A DNA stretch of 64,000 nucleotides from JAYPUA01 sp038133845 (GCA_038133845.1 JAYPUA010000004.1:80890-144889); one strand, 5' to 3'. Counted from the first letter of the stretch, positions 33,854 through 42,787 are shown. Notes: generated from the letters alone by a model not told the origin. Made by a program: numbers and translations.

Positions 33854-34234
33854 ATGTCGATCACCAAAGACCAAGTTGTGGAATTCATCTCCAACATGTC
33901 CGTTCTCGAATTGTCCGAAATGGTCAAGGAGTTGGAAGAGAAGTTTGGCGTCAGTGCGGCGGCTGCGGCTGTTGCTGCTGCTCCGGCTGCAGGAGGAGCC
34001 GCTCCGGCCGCTGCTGAGGAGAAGACCGAGTTTGACGTTGTCCTGACAGAAGCTGGCGACAAGAAGATCAACGTGATCAAGGAAGTCCGAACCATCACTG
34101 GACTGGGCCTGAAGGAAGCAAAGGACTTTGTTGAGTCTGCTCCGAAGACGGTCAAGGAAGGTGTCAGCAAGGAAGAAGCCGACGAGTTGAAGAAGAAACT
34201 CGAAGAGGCGGGCGCCAAGGTCGAAATCAAGTAA
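33854..34234 (+). CDS. rplL: ribosomal protein L7/L12
   Basis: bL12, 126 residues, the flexible stalk protein that recruits translation GTPases. N-terminal dimer domain (VVEFISNMSVLELSEMV), Ala-rich hinge, and the C-terminal domain EKTEFDVVLTEAGDKKINVIK ... GLGLKEAKDFVESAPK. Normally followed by rpoB; here bioY follows. Confidence 0.98.
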   Translation: MSITKDQVVEFISNMSVLELSEMVKELEEKFGVSAAAAAVAAAPAAGGAAPAAAEEKTEFDVVLTEAGDKKINVIKEVRTITGLGLKEAKDFVESAPKTVKEGVSKEEADELKKKLEEAGAKVEIK

Positions 34235-34247
34235 GACCTTTCCCTCC

Positions 34248-34269
34248 GACCGGACCTCCGGGTCCGGTC
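34248..34269 (+). terminator. perfect hairpin after rplL
   Basis: GACCGGACC-TCCG-GGTCCGGTC, a perfect 9-bp stem with tetraloop, 13 bases past the rplL stop. No T-run follows, so it may be a Rho-dependent or RNA-stabilising end, not a classical terminator. Confidence 0.5.
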
Positions 34270-34321
34270 CCCTGCCTCATGTCTGTGGAAAAAGCTTTCA
34301 AGATTGCTGCAGACCTCCGAT

Positions 34322-34363
34322 AATCTCTCCGCATTCTCGTCACGTTCCAGAATCCCGGAGATT
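34322..34363 (+). promoter_or_regulatory. possible ribosome-binding-site sequestering hairpin before bioY
   Basis: AATCTCTCCG (34322-34331) can pair with CGGAGATT (34356-34363), which contains the bioY ribosome-binding site, with a two-base bulge and a 24-base loop. It could dampen bioY translation. Fold stability was not computed. Confidence 0.3.
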
Positions 34364-34368
34364 TTCTG

Positions 34369-34941
34369 ATGACCTTCCTCCCTTCCGACACGCTCGCTTC
34401 CCGAATTGGGAGCCGCTGGACTTTGACCCATCGACAGCAAGAGATGCTGTGGGTGCTGCTGGGAAACCTGATGCTCGTGGCCTCGGCCAAGGTTCAGGTC
34501 CCGATGTGGCCGGTCCCCACGACCCTGCAGACCTTGGTTGTCCTGATGTTGCCGCTGGCGCTGGGCCGTTGGCTGGGTTCAGCGACGATAGCGCTGTACT
34601 TGGCAGAGGGAGCGCTGGGGCTTCCGGTATTCGCAGGAGGTCAGGCGGGAATTCCCTACATTCTGGGGCCCACGGGGGGCTACCTGACAGGGTTTTGGGC
34701 CTCTGCTGTGCTGTTGGGATGGTGGGGTGAGCAGAGCCGCTCACGGAGCGTGGCGGGTGCCACCTGGGGGATGCTCTTCGGGCACGCGCTGATCTACGCG
34801 CTCGGGGTGCTGTGGCTGAGCCAGTTTGTTGGGTGGGACCAGGTCCTCGAGTTGGGCGTGTACCCGTTTGTGCTGGGAGATGTGATGAAAGTTGCCGTGG
34901 GAGCGACGGCGTTGCCCTGGCTGTGGAAAAAGCTGGGGTGA
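34369..34941 (+). CDS. bioY: biotin transporter BioY
   Basis: A 190-residue, six-helix substrate-binding membrane subunit of biotin ECF transporters. Family motifs: VPMWPVPTTLQTLVVLMLPLALG, PVFAGGQAGIPYILGPTGGYL and the C-terminal YPFVLGDVMK. No bioM or bioN is adjacent, so it either uses a shared energising module or works alone. It occupies the place of rpoB behind rplL. Its stop lies one base from the stop of the convergent gene. GGAGAT precedes the ATG. Confidence 0.92.
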   Translation: MTFLPSDTLASRIGSRWTLTHRQQEMLWVLLGNLMLVASAKVQVPMWPVPTTLQTLVVLMLPLALGRWLGSATIALYLAEGALGLPVFAGGQAGIPYILGPTGGYLTGFWASAVLLGWWGEQSRSRSVAGATWGMLFGHALIYALGVLWLSQFVGWDQVLELGVYPFVLGDVMKVAVGATALPWLWKKLG

Positions 34942-34942
34942 A

Positions 34943-35179
34943 TCAGTTCGGACGCTCGTCTGCAGGGTGCTCGTTCCAGACGTATTCCAGCACCTCAAAA
35001 CGGATCCGGTGCATCACCAGATAGCTGATGAAGTGCTCCAAGTCCGGGCCCTCGTAGTAAATCTTTTGATCCCGGGAGAGCACTTTCAGGTAAGGGCCGT
35101 AGTCGGTACGCAGCAGCATGTGCTCCAGCATGTCCCACTCTCCACGGAGTTCGGTCACTTGAATCACAATCGTGAACAT
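34943..35179 (-). CDS. small hypothetical protein
   Basis: A 78-residue acidic protein (MFTIVIQVTELRGEWDMLEH...). No recognised family, no signal or membrane segment. Two upstream in-frame starts (35191, 35197) exist, but the ATG at 35179 has GGAG six bases before it. It is convergent with bioY, with stop codons one base apart. Confidence 0.6.
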   Translation of the reverse strand: MFTIVIQVTELRGEWDMLEHMLLRTDYGPYLKVLSRDQKIYYEGPDLEHFISYLVMHRIRFEVLEYVWNEHPADERPN

Positions 35180-35270
35180 CTCTCGCTCCATGTGCAAACG
35201 CGCCTAGAATCCATGACCCTGCCTGCAAAATCAAGAGCAAGTTCTGCGGCTCTTGCCAACTGGAGGCCTG

Positions 35271-35747
35271 GTGGGGGTTGAGATAGAGCGCAAGTTCCTT
35301 GTCGTCAGCGAGGAGTGGCGAGGTCAGGGAGAATGCCTGCGGTTTGAGCAAGGCTACCTGAGCCGCAGCCCGGAACGCTCCGTCAGGGTGAGGATCGAGG
35401 GCGACCGGGCCAAGCTGAACATCAAGTCCGGAAAGAGCCTGCTGCGCCGTCTGGAGTTCGAGTACGACCTCCCGCTTGAGGACGCTCGACACCTGCTCCG
35501 AGAGGTCTGCGAAAAGCCCCTGCTTCAGAAAGAGCGCACTGTCCTTGAATATGCCGGCAAGGTCTGGGAGGTGGATGAGTTCTTCGGAGAAAACCAGGGA
35601 CTCATCGTAGCCGAGGTTGAGCTGCAGGATGAGAACGAGCGAGTGGACCTGCCGCCCTGGATCGGGGAGGAGGTCAGCCACGACCCCCGGTACCTCAACA
35701 TCTCATTGATCGATCGCCCCTTCCAGAACTGGACTGACCGAGATTGA
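35271..35747 (+). CDS. CYTH-domain protein (triphosphate tunnel metalloenzyme)
   Basis: A 158-residue CYTH protein. The hallmark EIERKFLV is at the N-terminus, followed by QGYLSRSPERSVRVRIEGDRAKLNIKSG and WEVDEFFGENQGLIVAEVEL. These are the alternating Glu/Arg/Lys that line the tunnel binding triphosphates and metal. Bacterial relatives are mostly inorganic triphosphatases; adenylate cyclase activity is less common. The GTG at 35271 has GGAGG 4 bases upstream and lies just before EIERKF. It stands alone, divergent from the preceding minus-strand gene. Confidence 0.88.
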   Translation: MGVEIERKFLVVSEEWRGQGECLRFEQGYLSRSPERSVRVRIEGDRAKLNIKSGKSLLRRLEFEYDLPLEDARHLLREVCEKPLLQKERTVLEYAGKVWEVDEFFGENQGLIVAEVELQDENERVDLPPWIGEEVSHDPRYLNISLIDRPFQNWTDRD

Positions 35748-35760
35748 GACGGCCCCGCAG

Positions 35761-37056
35761 TCAGGTCCCTTGGGGAATCCACTGGGCCCTCCGGATCATC
35801 GAGGGAATCAGCCCCAGAGTCACTGTCATCAGCAGCGTCATCACCCCGCAGATCAGGATCAGGCTGTCATAGGCGCTCAGGCGCATGCCGGAAAAGCCCC
35901 ACTCGCTGCTCAGCAACCCCACCTCCAGGACCTGTCCGCAGAGCAACCCGGACAACCCGGCTCCCCCGCTGTGCAGTGTGAGCCAGATGCCGGTTGCCAG
36001 AGACTTGTTCTCCTTGGGAATCAGGGAGAGGATCTCCGAGGTCATGGCGATTCCGGAAGCGGCCTGGGCAAAACCAAACAACAAAGTGAGCATTCCCAGA
36101 AAGACCATCAGCGGAAACGGCACCTGCTCCCGAAACAGAAACAGCACCAGAATCACTCCAAACAGCAGGTGGCAAAGCAGGAACACGTAGCGGGTTCCAA
36201 ACCGGTCCACCGCACGTCCACCCAGCACAAACCCGACCAGGGCTCCGACTGTCAGCAGGTTGCCCACCAGCACCAGCTGGTCGTCGCTGAAGCCCAGCAC
36301 CTGTCGCTCAAGCAGGCTGAAGAGTTGTGGGCAGGCTCCGGTGAAGAGCATCAGCAGAAAGCAGTAGGCGCAGAAGGGGAGATATCCGGGAAGCGCGAGC
36401 ACCTCAAAAAAAGTCTTGCGCAAGCTGGCGCTCGGAGGGTGGCTGTGCTCCAGCTCCGGGATCCCCCAGTAGCTGAACAGGCGGAGCAGGCCCAGCAGGG
36501 CAATGCCTCCCAGAATCCACCGGTAGGTCTCGATTTCAGAGAACCGCTCCAGCAGGTAGGAAACCCCCAGGGCAAAGAAGAACCCGAACGTCTGCCACGT
36601 CAGACGCAGGCTTCCAAAGAACCGGCCCCGCTCCCTTTCCCGGATGAGCGGATCCAGCAGGGCAAACCAGTTGGACTGAACCAGGGCCGATCCTGCACTG
36701 AAGAGGACGACCCCCACGGACACGGTCAGCGAGACCTCGGAAAACAGCTCCGGAGCCGCCAGGATGCCCAGCGCGCTGGTCATGCCCACGATCCCGATCG
36801 TTCCCAGCAGCTTCTTCCCAAACCAGTCCGAGAGGTAGCCAAACGGGACGACCAAGAGGAACTGTACGATCGCAGGAGCGGCCAAGAGCCCGAGGATCAG
36901 GCCTTCGGAGAGGTTCAGCCGCGAGAAGTAGGCGAGGAGGAACCCGTTGGTAAAGCCCAGGTAGGCCACTCCTCCCAGACAGGCCGTGGTGAAGACCATG
37001 AACTGAGTGTGTCTTGATGCCGACAATGATCCGGCTCCCGGCTCCTCAGACCTCAT
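35761..37056 (-). CDS. MFS transporter
   Basis: A 431-residue major facilitator protein with 12 hydrophobic segments. The MFS motif between helices 2 and 3 is GYLSDWFGKKLLG, and the matching motif in the second half is GGRAVDRFGTRYV. Substrate unknown. AGGAGGAAG precedes the ATG. It is convergent with the CYTH gene, 13 bases apart. Confidence 0.85.
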   Translation of the reverse strand: MRSEEPGAGSLSASRHTQFMVFTTACLGGVAYLGFTNGFLLAYFSRLNLSEGLILGLLAAPAIVQFLLVVPFGYLSDWFGKKLLGTIGIVGMTSALGILAAPELFSEVSLTVSVGVVLFSAGSALVQSNWFALLDPLIRERERGRFFGSLRLTWQTFGFFFALGVSYLLERFSEIETYRWILGGIALLGLLRLFSYWGIPELEHSHPPSASLRKTFFEVLALPGYLPFCAYCFLLMLFTGACPQLFSLLERQVLGFSDDQLVLVGNLLTVGALVGFVLGGRAVDRFGTRYVFLLCHLLFGVILVLFLFREQVPFPLMVFLGMLTLLFGFAQAASGIAMTSEILSLIPKENKSLATGIWLTLHSGGAGLSGLLCGQVLEVGLLSSEWGFSGMRLSAYDSLILICGVMTLLMTVTLGLIPSMIRRAQWIPQGT

Positions 37057-37179
37057 CGGACTTCCTCCTGAAACGGGCTTGCCCGGTTTGACTCCTTCCC
37101 GAGATCTCGCTTATCCTGCAAGGAGGTGGGTGCCTCTTGAGCGCCTCTTGAAAACTGCTGTTCATGAAAGGATTGTTGC

Positions 37180-37425
37180 GTGTCACCTGAAACCACCACT
37201 CAAGCTGAGGCCGCGGCCTTTCGTCGTTTGCTGGAACACTTGGACTCTCGAAAAGACGTCCAGAACATCGACCTGATGAACCTCGCCGGATTTTGCCGCA
37301 ACTGTCTGGCAAAGTGGTACGCGGCTGCGTCTGAAGATCTCGGAGAGCCAGTCAGCATCGACGAGGCGAAGCTGCGGGTGTACGGGATGCCCTACTCGGA
37401 GTGGAAGGAAAACTATCAGAAGTGA
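37180..37425 (+). CDS. DUF1244 family protein
   Basis: An 81-residue protein of the DUF1244 family. The near-invariant DLMNLAGFCRNCLAKWY and VYGMPYSEWKENYQ are clear. Members have a helical fold; function is unknown. GTG start. Its stop lies one base from that of the convergent bactofilin gene. Confidence 0.88.
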   Translation: MSPETTTQAEAAAFRRLLEHLDSRKDVQNIDLMNLAGFCRNCLAKWYAAASEDLGEPVSIDEAKLRVYGMPYSEWKENYQK

Positions 37426-37426
37426 G

Positions 37427-37882
37427 CTAGGCGCTCTCGGTCTCCGTAGAGGAGGTCTGGGTCTCCGGGAGTCCTTTGGGGGGAGGAAGTTCGGTAGGGG
37501 CGTCAGTCACGCGCTTGGGAATCTCGATCTGCTGGGTGGTGATGCACTGGCCCTCCACCACGCCGCCTTCCTGGACAATCAGGCACCCGGGGCGACTGGT
37601 GATGTCGCCTTGGATGTGGCCTTGCGACATGACTTCCATCCGTTCGGAGGCAAACACCTCTCCTTCCAGATAGCCGTTGATGCGCACGATGGCGGCCCGG
37701 ATCGTTGCATACACCTTGGCCGTGGCGCCAACCACGACTTCGGTGTCACAGGTGATCATCCCCCGGACTTCACCATCAACCCAAATCGGACGACTTCCCC
37801 AGACGTCTCCTTCAATACGCATGGCGCTGCCGATATACGTCGGAGCGCTTCCAGATTTGACTTCGTTTTTTTTCCCAAACAA
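37427..37882 (-). CDS. bactofilin
   Basis: A 151-residue bactofilin (DUF583). These right-handed beta-helical cytoskeletal filament proteins organise cell-wall enzymes or polar structures. The beta-helix repeats run from IEGDVWGSRPIWVDGEVRGMI to GDITSRPGCLIVQEGGVVEGQ, with a Pro/Thr-rich C-terminal tail. A longer frame starts at 38002, but AGGAGG lies four bases before a TTG at 37882. Starting there gives a protein beginning with the typical FGKKNE, so TTG is chosen. The neighbours suggest no specific partner. Confidence 0.88.
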   Translation of the reverse strand: MFGKKNEVKSGSAPTYIGSAMRIEGDVWGSRPIWVDGEVRGMITCDTEVVVGATAKVYATIRAAIVRINGYLEGEVFASERMEVMSQGHIQGDITSRPGCLIVQEGGVVEGQCITTQQIEIPKRVTDAPTELPPPKGLPETQTSSTETESA

Positions 37883-37995
37883 TGTTCCTCCTGAACGGGA
37901 GAGGCTTTGCCATATCCTAGAGAGGGTAGGCGAATCCGGAAGATGAGCAAGATAAAACCCAAAAAATTCTCTGCCCTGCCCGGACTGCAAATGGC

Positions 37996-38024
37996 TTGTC
38001 ACTCCATGCCGGAAGGGTTAAGTT
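37996..38024 (+). promoter_or_regulatory. candidate promoter of proS
   Basis: TTGTCA (37996-38001), 17-base spacer, TAAGTT (38019-38024), about 45 bases before the proS ATG. Confidence 0.4.
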
Positions 38025-38067
38025 GGCGAACTTTCGCTATTGCACGCCTTTGAGTTGTAACGAGATC

Positions 38068-39507
38068 ATGGCCAAGAACATCACTCCCCGTCACGAGAAC
38101 TATTCCCAGTGGTACCTGGACGTCATTGCCTCCGGACAACTGGCCGACTACGCCCCCGTGAAGGGGTGCATGGTGATTCGCCCCACCGGATTTGCGCTGT
38201 GGGAGGCGATGCAGGCCCGGATGGATCGGATGTTCAAGGAGACCGGGCACGTCAACGCCTACTTTCCCCTCCTGATCCCCCAGAGCTTTATGGAGAAAGA
38301 GGCCGAGCACGTGGAAGGGTTCAGCCCGGAATGTGCGGTCGTGACACACGGTGGTGGCAAGGAGTTGGAAGAACCGCTGGTGATTCGCCCGACCTCCGAG
38401 ACGGTGATCGGTCACATGTACTCGAAGTGGATCAACAGCTACCGGGACCTCCCGGTGTTGATCAACCAGTGGTGTAACGTGATGCGCTGGGAGATGCGGA
38501 CCCGGCTGTTTCTCCGGACCTCCGAGTTCCTCTGGCAAGAAGGGCACACCGCTCACGAGACCTACGACGAGGCGCAGGAGGAGACGCTGCGGATGCTGGA
38601 GGTCTACCGAAGCTTTCAGGAAGACTACCTGGCGATGCCGGTGGTCCCGGGGCAGAAAACGGAGTCGGAGAAGTTCCCGGGAGCGGTCTCGACCTACAGC
38701 GTGGAGGCGCTGATGCAAGACGGCAAGGCCCTTCAGGCAGGCACCAGCCACAATTTGGGACAGAACTTCGCCAAGGCGTTCGACATCACCTACCTCAACC
38801 GCGACAACGAGCGTGTTCCGGTCTGGACTACCAGCTGGGGGTCTTCCACCCGAATGATCGGCGGGCTGATCATGACCCACAGCGACGACGACGGTCTGGT
38901 CCTGCCACCACGCATCGCGCCGATTCAGGTGGTGATCGTTCCCATCTTTACCTCTGAGGACGAGCGCACACAAACGCTGGAATTCGCTGAGGCGATCCGC
39001 TCCCGTCTATGTGCGTCTCTCGACGTGTTGCAGGTCAAGGTAGACGAGCGTGAAAACCTCCGTCCTGCAGAAAAATTCTTCCACTGGATCCAGCAGGGCA
39101 TCCCGGTCCGGATTGAGGTAGGACCCCGCGACGTGCAAAAGGGGGCTGCCATGGTCGCTCGCCGAGACCTCCGGGACAAGCAGTCGGTCTCGCTCGAAGC
39201 CATCCACGATTACGTGGTCAACCTGCTTGAGCAGATCCAGCAGAACCTGCTGGAAAAGGCCCGAACGTTCCGGGAAGAGAACACTCACGACGTGAGCAGC
39301 TATGGGGAGTTCAAGGAGGTTCTTGAGAAGCAGGGGGGCTTCATTCGCGCCCACTGGAACGGGAGCCGGGATGTCGAGCAGCAGATCAAGCAGGAGACCA
39401 AGGCCACCATCCGCTGCATCCCGTTCATGGACGACCCCACTCCCGGCAAGTGCATGGTGACCGGCGAGCCCTCCCCGCAGCCCGTGATCTTTGCCATCGC
39501 TTACTGA
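38068..39507 (+). CDS. proS: prolyl-tRNA synthetase, archaeal/eukaryal type
   Basis: A 479-residue class II synthetase that charges tRNA-Pro. It follows the archaeal/eukaryal (type 3) plan: no INS editing domain between motifs 2 and 3, RPTSET at motif 2, SHNLGQNFAKAFDITY, TTSWGSSTRMIGGLIM-THSDD at motif 3, and a C-terminal extension ending in FAIAY with the terminal Tyr of this type. Most Proteobacteria have the longer bacterial type or its INS-less variant, so this is a lineage marker. ATG at 38068 starts the conserved part. Confidence 0.95.
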   Translation: MAKNITPRHENYSQWYLDVIASGQLADYAPVKGCMVIRPTGFALWEAMQARMDRMFKETGHVNAYFPLLIPQSFMEKEAEHVEGFSPECAVVTHGGGKELEEPLVIRPTSETVIGHMYSKWINSYRDLPVLINQWCNVMRWEMRTRLFLRTSEFLWQEGHTAHETYDEAQEETLRMLEVYRSFQEDYLAMPVVPGQKTESEKFPGAVSTYSVEALMQDGKALQAGTSHNLGQNFAKAFDITYLNRDNERVPVWTTSWGSSTRMIGGLIMTHSDDDGLVLPPRIAPIQVVIVPIFTSEDERTQTLEFAEAIRSRLCASLDVLQVKVDERENLRPAEKFFHWIQQGIPVRIEVGPRDVQKGAAMVARRDLRDKQSVSLEAIHDYVVNLLEQIQQNLLEKARTFREENTHDVSSYGEFKEVLEKQGGFIRAHWNGSRDVEQQIKQETKATIRCIPFMDDPTPGKCMVTGEPSPQPVIFAIAY

Positions 39508-39581
39508 ACGCTTCTCAATCAGGCTCAACACTTCCCGGATGGGAGGAACTCAACCCCTTCGACCTCTCCCTTGGCGACCTC

Positions 39582-40814
39582 ATGTTCAGCAACTCGATCC
39601 TTGTGTCCAACGTCAGTGACGCCTCCTTCGCCATCGGCGTCGCGCACGCGCGTTCCCAGAACATCGACATCTCCGACCTGGTCTCGCTCAAAAGCTTTGT
39701 CAACAGCGAGTTCTGTCCGCGCTTCCTGCTGGAAGGAGTCACGGAGGAGAACCTTGGGCACGGGCTGGAGGGCAAATCCGTCACCATCATCTCCACTCAC
39801 TCGCAGCACTACTCGCGCAACGAATTGGCCATGCGCAACTGCCTGATTGCCTCTGCAGCCAAGGAGAACGGCGCCGACTTTGTCGCCTTGATTGAACCCG
39901 ACCTGTTCTACTCTGCTCAGGATCGAGGTCCGCGGACAACGAATCACCCGCAGGCTCGTGATTTCAAATCCCGGGAGAAATTTGCCGGCCAACCCTGCTC
40001 TGCAGAGCTTTACGCCCACATGCTCAAGGCCGCCGGAGTCGACCTGGTGATGACGGTCCACAACCATAAACCGGACGTGATGCGTCAGATCTACGAGCGC
40101 ACCTTGGGCACCTCGGAGCAAGGGCAGCGCCCGCCCTTCATCAACCTCGACATCTCCCACATCATCGCCAACTACATCCTGCGCTCCGGGCTGGTGCGCC
40201 TGTGGAATTACGGCGAGAACGTCGGGTTTGTGGCTCCGGACGATGGTGCGGCGGAGTTCGTCTCCCGGGTTCGGGAGTTCACGGGGCTGCACAACTCGGT
40301 GCTGGTGACCTTCAAGAAGACTCGGCTGGGACAAAGAGACGTGGCGCTGGATCTGAACGAAGATGTGGAGTTGCTCAAGAACCGGGACGTCTTCATCCTG
40401 GATGACATGGTTCGTACCGGGGGCACTCTGGCGGCAAATATCCGGGCGCTTGGGGAAAGCGAGCGCTGCCGCCCGGCGAGCATCTTCTTCTACTGCACGC
40501 ATACCTACATCTCCCCGGAGGCCCGTGAAAACCTGCACTCGCCCTACCTCAACCAGTTCATCACCACCAACACCATCCCCAGTGTGCTGAACCGCGATGA
40601 TCAGGGACGCCTCCGCAAGAAGACCGTTGTCCTCAAGATCGAGCGATGGATCGGAAACGCGATCATGCAGTGCATCCTCAACGGTCACCGCCCCGAGGAC
40701 ATCTACGACGCCGTTTCCGTGGGGCAGGCAGAGAACTTCTACGAAGTGGACCTCTCCTCAAAAAACCCACTCCATCAGCACTCCCGGCTGACCCAATATG
40801 AACTCACCATCTGA
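39582..40814 (+). CDS. ribose-phosphate pyrophosphokinase-like protein, long form
   Basis: A 410-residue protein with the two-domain phosphoribosyltransferase plan of PRPP synthetase. The N-terminal domain contains STHSQHYSRNELAMRNCLIASAAKENG; then FVAPDDG, FKKTRLG (flexible loop) and the PRPP loop VFILDDMVRTGGTL. It is some 90 residues longer than usual Prs, and the family motif DLHxxQIQGFF is replaced. Related long forms exist and some are only Prs-like. It may make PRPP or act as a paralog. The ATG at 39582 is the first good start; it lacks a strong ribosome-binding site. Confidence 0.75.
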   Translation: MFSNSILVSNVSDASFAIGVAHARSQNIDISDLVSLKSFVNSEFCPRFLLEGVTEENLGHGLEGKSVTIISTHSQHYSRNELAMRNCLIASAAKENGADFVALIEPDLFYSAQDRGPRTTNHPQARDFKSREKFAGQPCSAELYAHMLKAAGVDLVMTVHNHKPDVMRQIYERTLGTSEQGQRPPFINLDISHIIANYILRSGLVRLWNYGENVGFVAPDDGAAEFVSRVREFTGLHNSVLVTFKKTRLGQRDVALDLNEDVELLKNRDVFILDDMVRTGGTLAANIRALGESERCRPASIFFYCTHTYISPEARENLHSPYLNQFITTNTIPSVLNRDDQGRLRKKTVVLKIERWIGNAIMQCILNGHRPEDIYDAVSVGQAENFYEVDLSSKNPLHQHSRLTQYELTI

Positions 40815-40822
40815 GAAGCAGC

Positions 40823-42223
40823 ATGGCCCGAAGTCGTGACAGAGTCCTGATCATTGGCTTGGGAGGTGTAGGCATGCACTTGGCCAAGCGCCTGCTGGAT
40901 GAAGGGTCGGATGTGAGCATCCTCGAGTCAGATCCGGAGCTGGTGGAAGAGGCCCAGATCAGTCTGGAAGCCGACGTGCGTCTGGGAAATGCGATGCGTG
41001 TGGCCAGCTGGAAGGCGGTCCGAGCGGAGGAGATGGACTACGTGATCGCGGCCACCAACGATGACGCGACCAACATGATGTCCGCGCTCATTGCAGACCG
41101 CTTCAACATCAAGCGCAAGATCGCCCGGGTCCGCTCGTTGGAGTTCGACGCCGGAAGCGTCCTCCCTCCGGAGCTGCTGAAGATCGACCTGATGGTTCAT
41201 CCGGAGGAACTGGTGGCCAAGGAGATTGAGCAGTTGACCAAGCGGGCTTCCTGCAACGACCTCACGGATGTCGGTGACGGAAACATGCAGGTGCTGGCGC
41301 TGAGGGTCCGTGAAGACTCCCTGCTCTCCGGGCAGACCCCTCGCGAGCTGGCCATGCAGTACCAGACATTCGACTTCCGAATCGTCGCTCTGGCGCGGGG
41401 CATTACCACGACCATCCCACAGGCGGAGACGGTCATTCAGCCAGGAGATCAGGTCTTCATCCTGGCTCGCACCGAAGACATGCCGCAGTTGATGTCCCTG
41501 ATGGACCTTCAGCAAAATGCAGTCAACCGCCTGCTGATTCTGGGAGGAGGGCTGATCGGGAAGCGGGTTGCCGAGTTGCTCCAGCGCTCGGTGGAAGTTC
41601 GCCTGATTGAGCGTGATGCCAGAGCCGCTGAGGAGTTGGCAGCTCAGCTCCCCTACACTCAGGTGCTCAACGGGGATGGCACTGACTTGAACACCCTGAT
41701 CAACGCCGGAATTCTGGACAGCTCCACGTTCATTGCCACCACAGGAGACAATGAAACCAATATCATCAGCTGTCTGCTGGCCAAGCACCTGATGAATCGG
41801 GACAACCGGGACCACTCTGGAGAGAAAGGGAAGACCATCGCGCTGGTCAACAAGGAAGACTTGCTGGTGCTGGCCTCAACCATCGGGCTGGACATCGCCC
41901 TGAACGTGAAGATTTCCGCAGCCAACGAGATTCTGAAGTTCATCCGGAGGAACGAACTGCTGGCCGTGGCGCATCTGCACGGAGTCGATGCGGAGGTCGT
42001 GGAGCTGGTTGCCAAGGAAAACTCGCCAATCACCAAACGTCCGCTGCGAAAGCTGGCCAGCTATTTTCAGGACCACCAGATCCTGATTGGAGGTGTCAAG
42101 CATGATGGCTACTGGAGCGTGGCGGTTGGTGGAACTCACGTGCAGGTAGGCGATCGCGTGATTGCGGTCTGTACTTCCAGACACCTCAGCGAAGTGCGCC
42201 GACTGCTCTCCGGGTCTGAATGA
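40823..42223 (+). CDS. trkA: Trk potassium transport peripheral protein TrkA
   Basis: A 466-residue regulator of the TrkH potassium channel. It has two RCK repeats, each with a Rossmann NAD-binding part (VLIIGLGGVGMHLAKRL ... and LLILGGGLIGKRVAELL) and a TrkA-C part. It senses NAD(H)/nucleotides. TrkH is not present in the window. Its stop overlaps the next start (ATGA). It lies near two PAP2 genes and a mechanosensitive channel, which hints at an osmotic or envelope theme. Confidence 0.93.
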   Translation: MARSRDRVLIIGLGGVGMHLAKRLLDEGSDVSILESDPELVEEAQISLEADVRLGNAMRVASWKAVRAEEMDYVIAATNDDATNMMSALIADRFNIKRKIARVRSLEFDAGSVLPPELLKIDLMVHPEELVAKEIEQLTKRASCNDLTDVGDGNMQVLALRVREDSLLSGQTPRELAMQYQTFDFRIVALARGITTTIPQAETVIQPGDQVFILARTEDMPQLMSLMDLQQNAVNRLLILGGGLIGKRVAELLQRSVEVRLIERDARAAEELAAQLPYTQVLNGDGTDLNTLINAGILDSSTFIATTGDNETNIISCLLAKHLMNRDNRDHSGEKGKTIALVNKEDLLVLASTIGLDIALNVKISAANEILKFIRRNELLAVAHLHGVDAEVVELVAKENSPITKRPLRKLASYFQDHQILIGGVKHDGYWSVAVGGTHVQVGDRVIAVCTSRHLSEVRRLLSGSE

Positions 42224-42558
42224 AGATGTTCACCGGGCTGTTGTTGGGAGTGCTTGCTCTGTCCGGGTGTGCGGAGCGACGCCCGACCTTTCCGGATGCA
42301 AAGACGCTGGAAATTGCCCGGATCTGTCCCAATATTCTGCAACGCGGAGCCACCAGCTTTCTGGTGATTGATGGCGCGATCTTCCCCTTCCACGATGGCC
42401 AGCGCGGAGCGGTGGTCCCCAATTACAGCACCTTCTTGGAGGAAGCCCTCTATCCTTGCCGAGCGTACCGCAACAACTCCTCAGTTTGTTCTCCCGGGCA
42501 GACCCAAAACCTGGACGGCTCGCCCTGCGAATTTCAGTACCCCTACGATCGCCCCTGA
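42220..42558 (+). CDS. putative lipoprotein
   Basis: A 112-residue protein with a lipoprotein signal: MKMFTGLLLGVLALSGC, lipobox LSGC with the acylated Cys at 17. The mature part has three further cysteines and no recognised domain. It is translationally coupled to trkA through ATGA. It ends 129 bases before an assembly gap. Confidence 0.72.
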   Translation: MKMFTGLLLGVLALSGCAERRPTFPDAKTLEIARICPNILQRGATSFLVIDGAIFPFHDGQRGAVVPNYSTFLEEALYPCRAYRNNSSVCSPGQTQNLDGSPCEFQYPYDRP

Positions 42559-42687
42559 GCCCCTGCCTGCGACCGTTTTTCCTTCTGCGGGTGGCGCTTC
42601 CGGAGTTTCCAAGAGCCCCTCTCTGGTCATTTCTTCCGGGATTGTTCAGGATGTTCCGTGCTCTGGTTGCCGCTGAAGCGACCTCTT

Positions 42688-42787
42688 NNNNNNNNNNNNN
42701 NNNNNNNNNNNNNNNNNNNNNNNNNNNNNNNNNNNNNNNNNNNNNNNNNNNNNNNNNNNNNNNNNNNNNNNNNNNNNNNNNNNNNNN
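42688..42787. other. assembly gap (100 N)
   Basis: Exactly 100 N, true length unknown. It removes the 5' end of the first PAP2 gene. Confidence 0.99.

Noticed and set aside
42652..42687. separate small gene before the second gap
   Set aside because: Only 12 codons before the N run; more likely the beginning of the PAP2 gene that continues after the gap.
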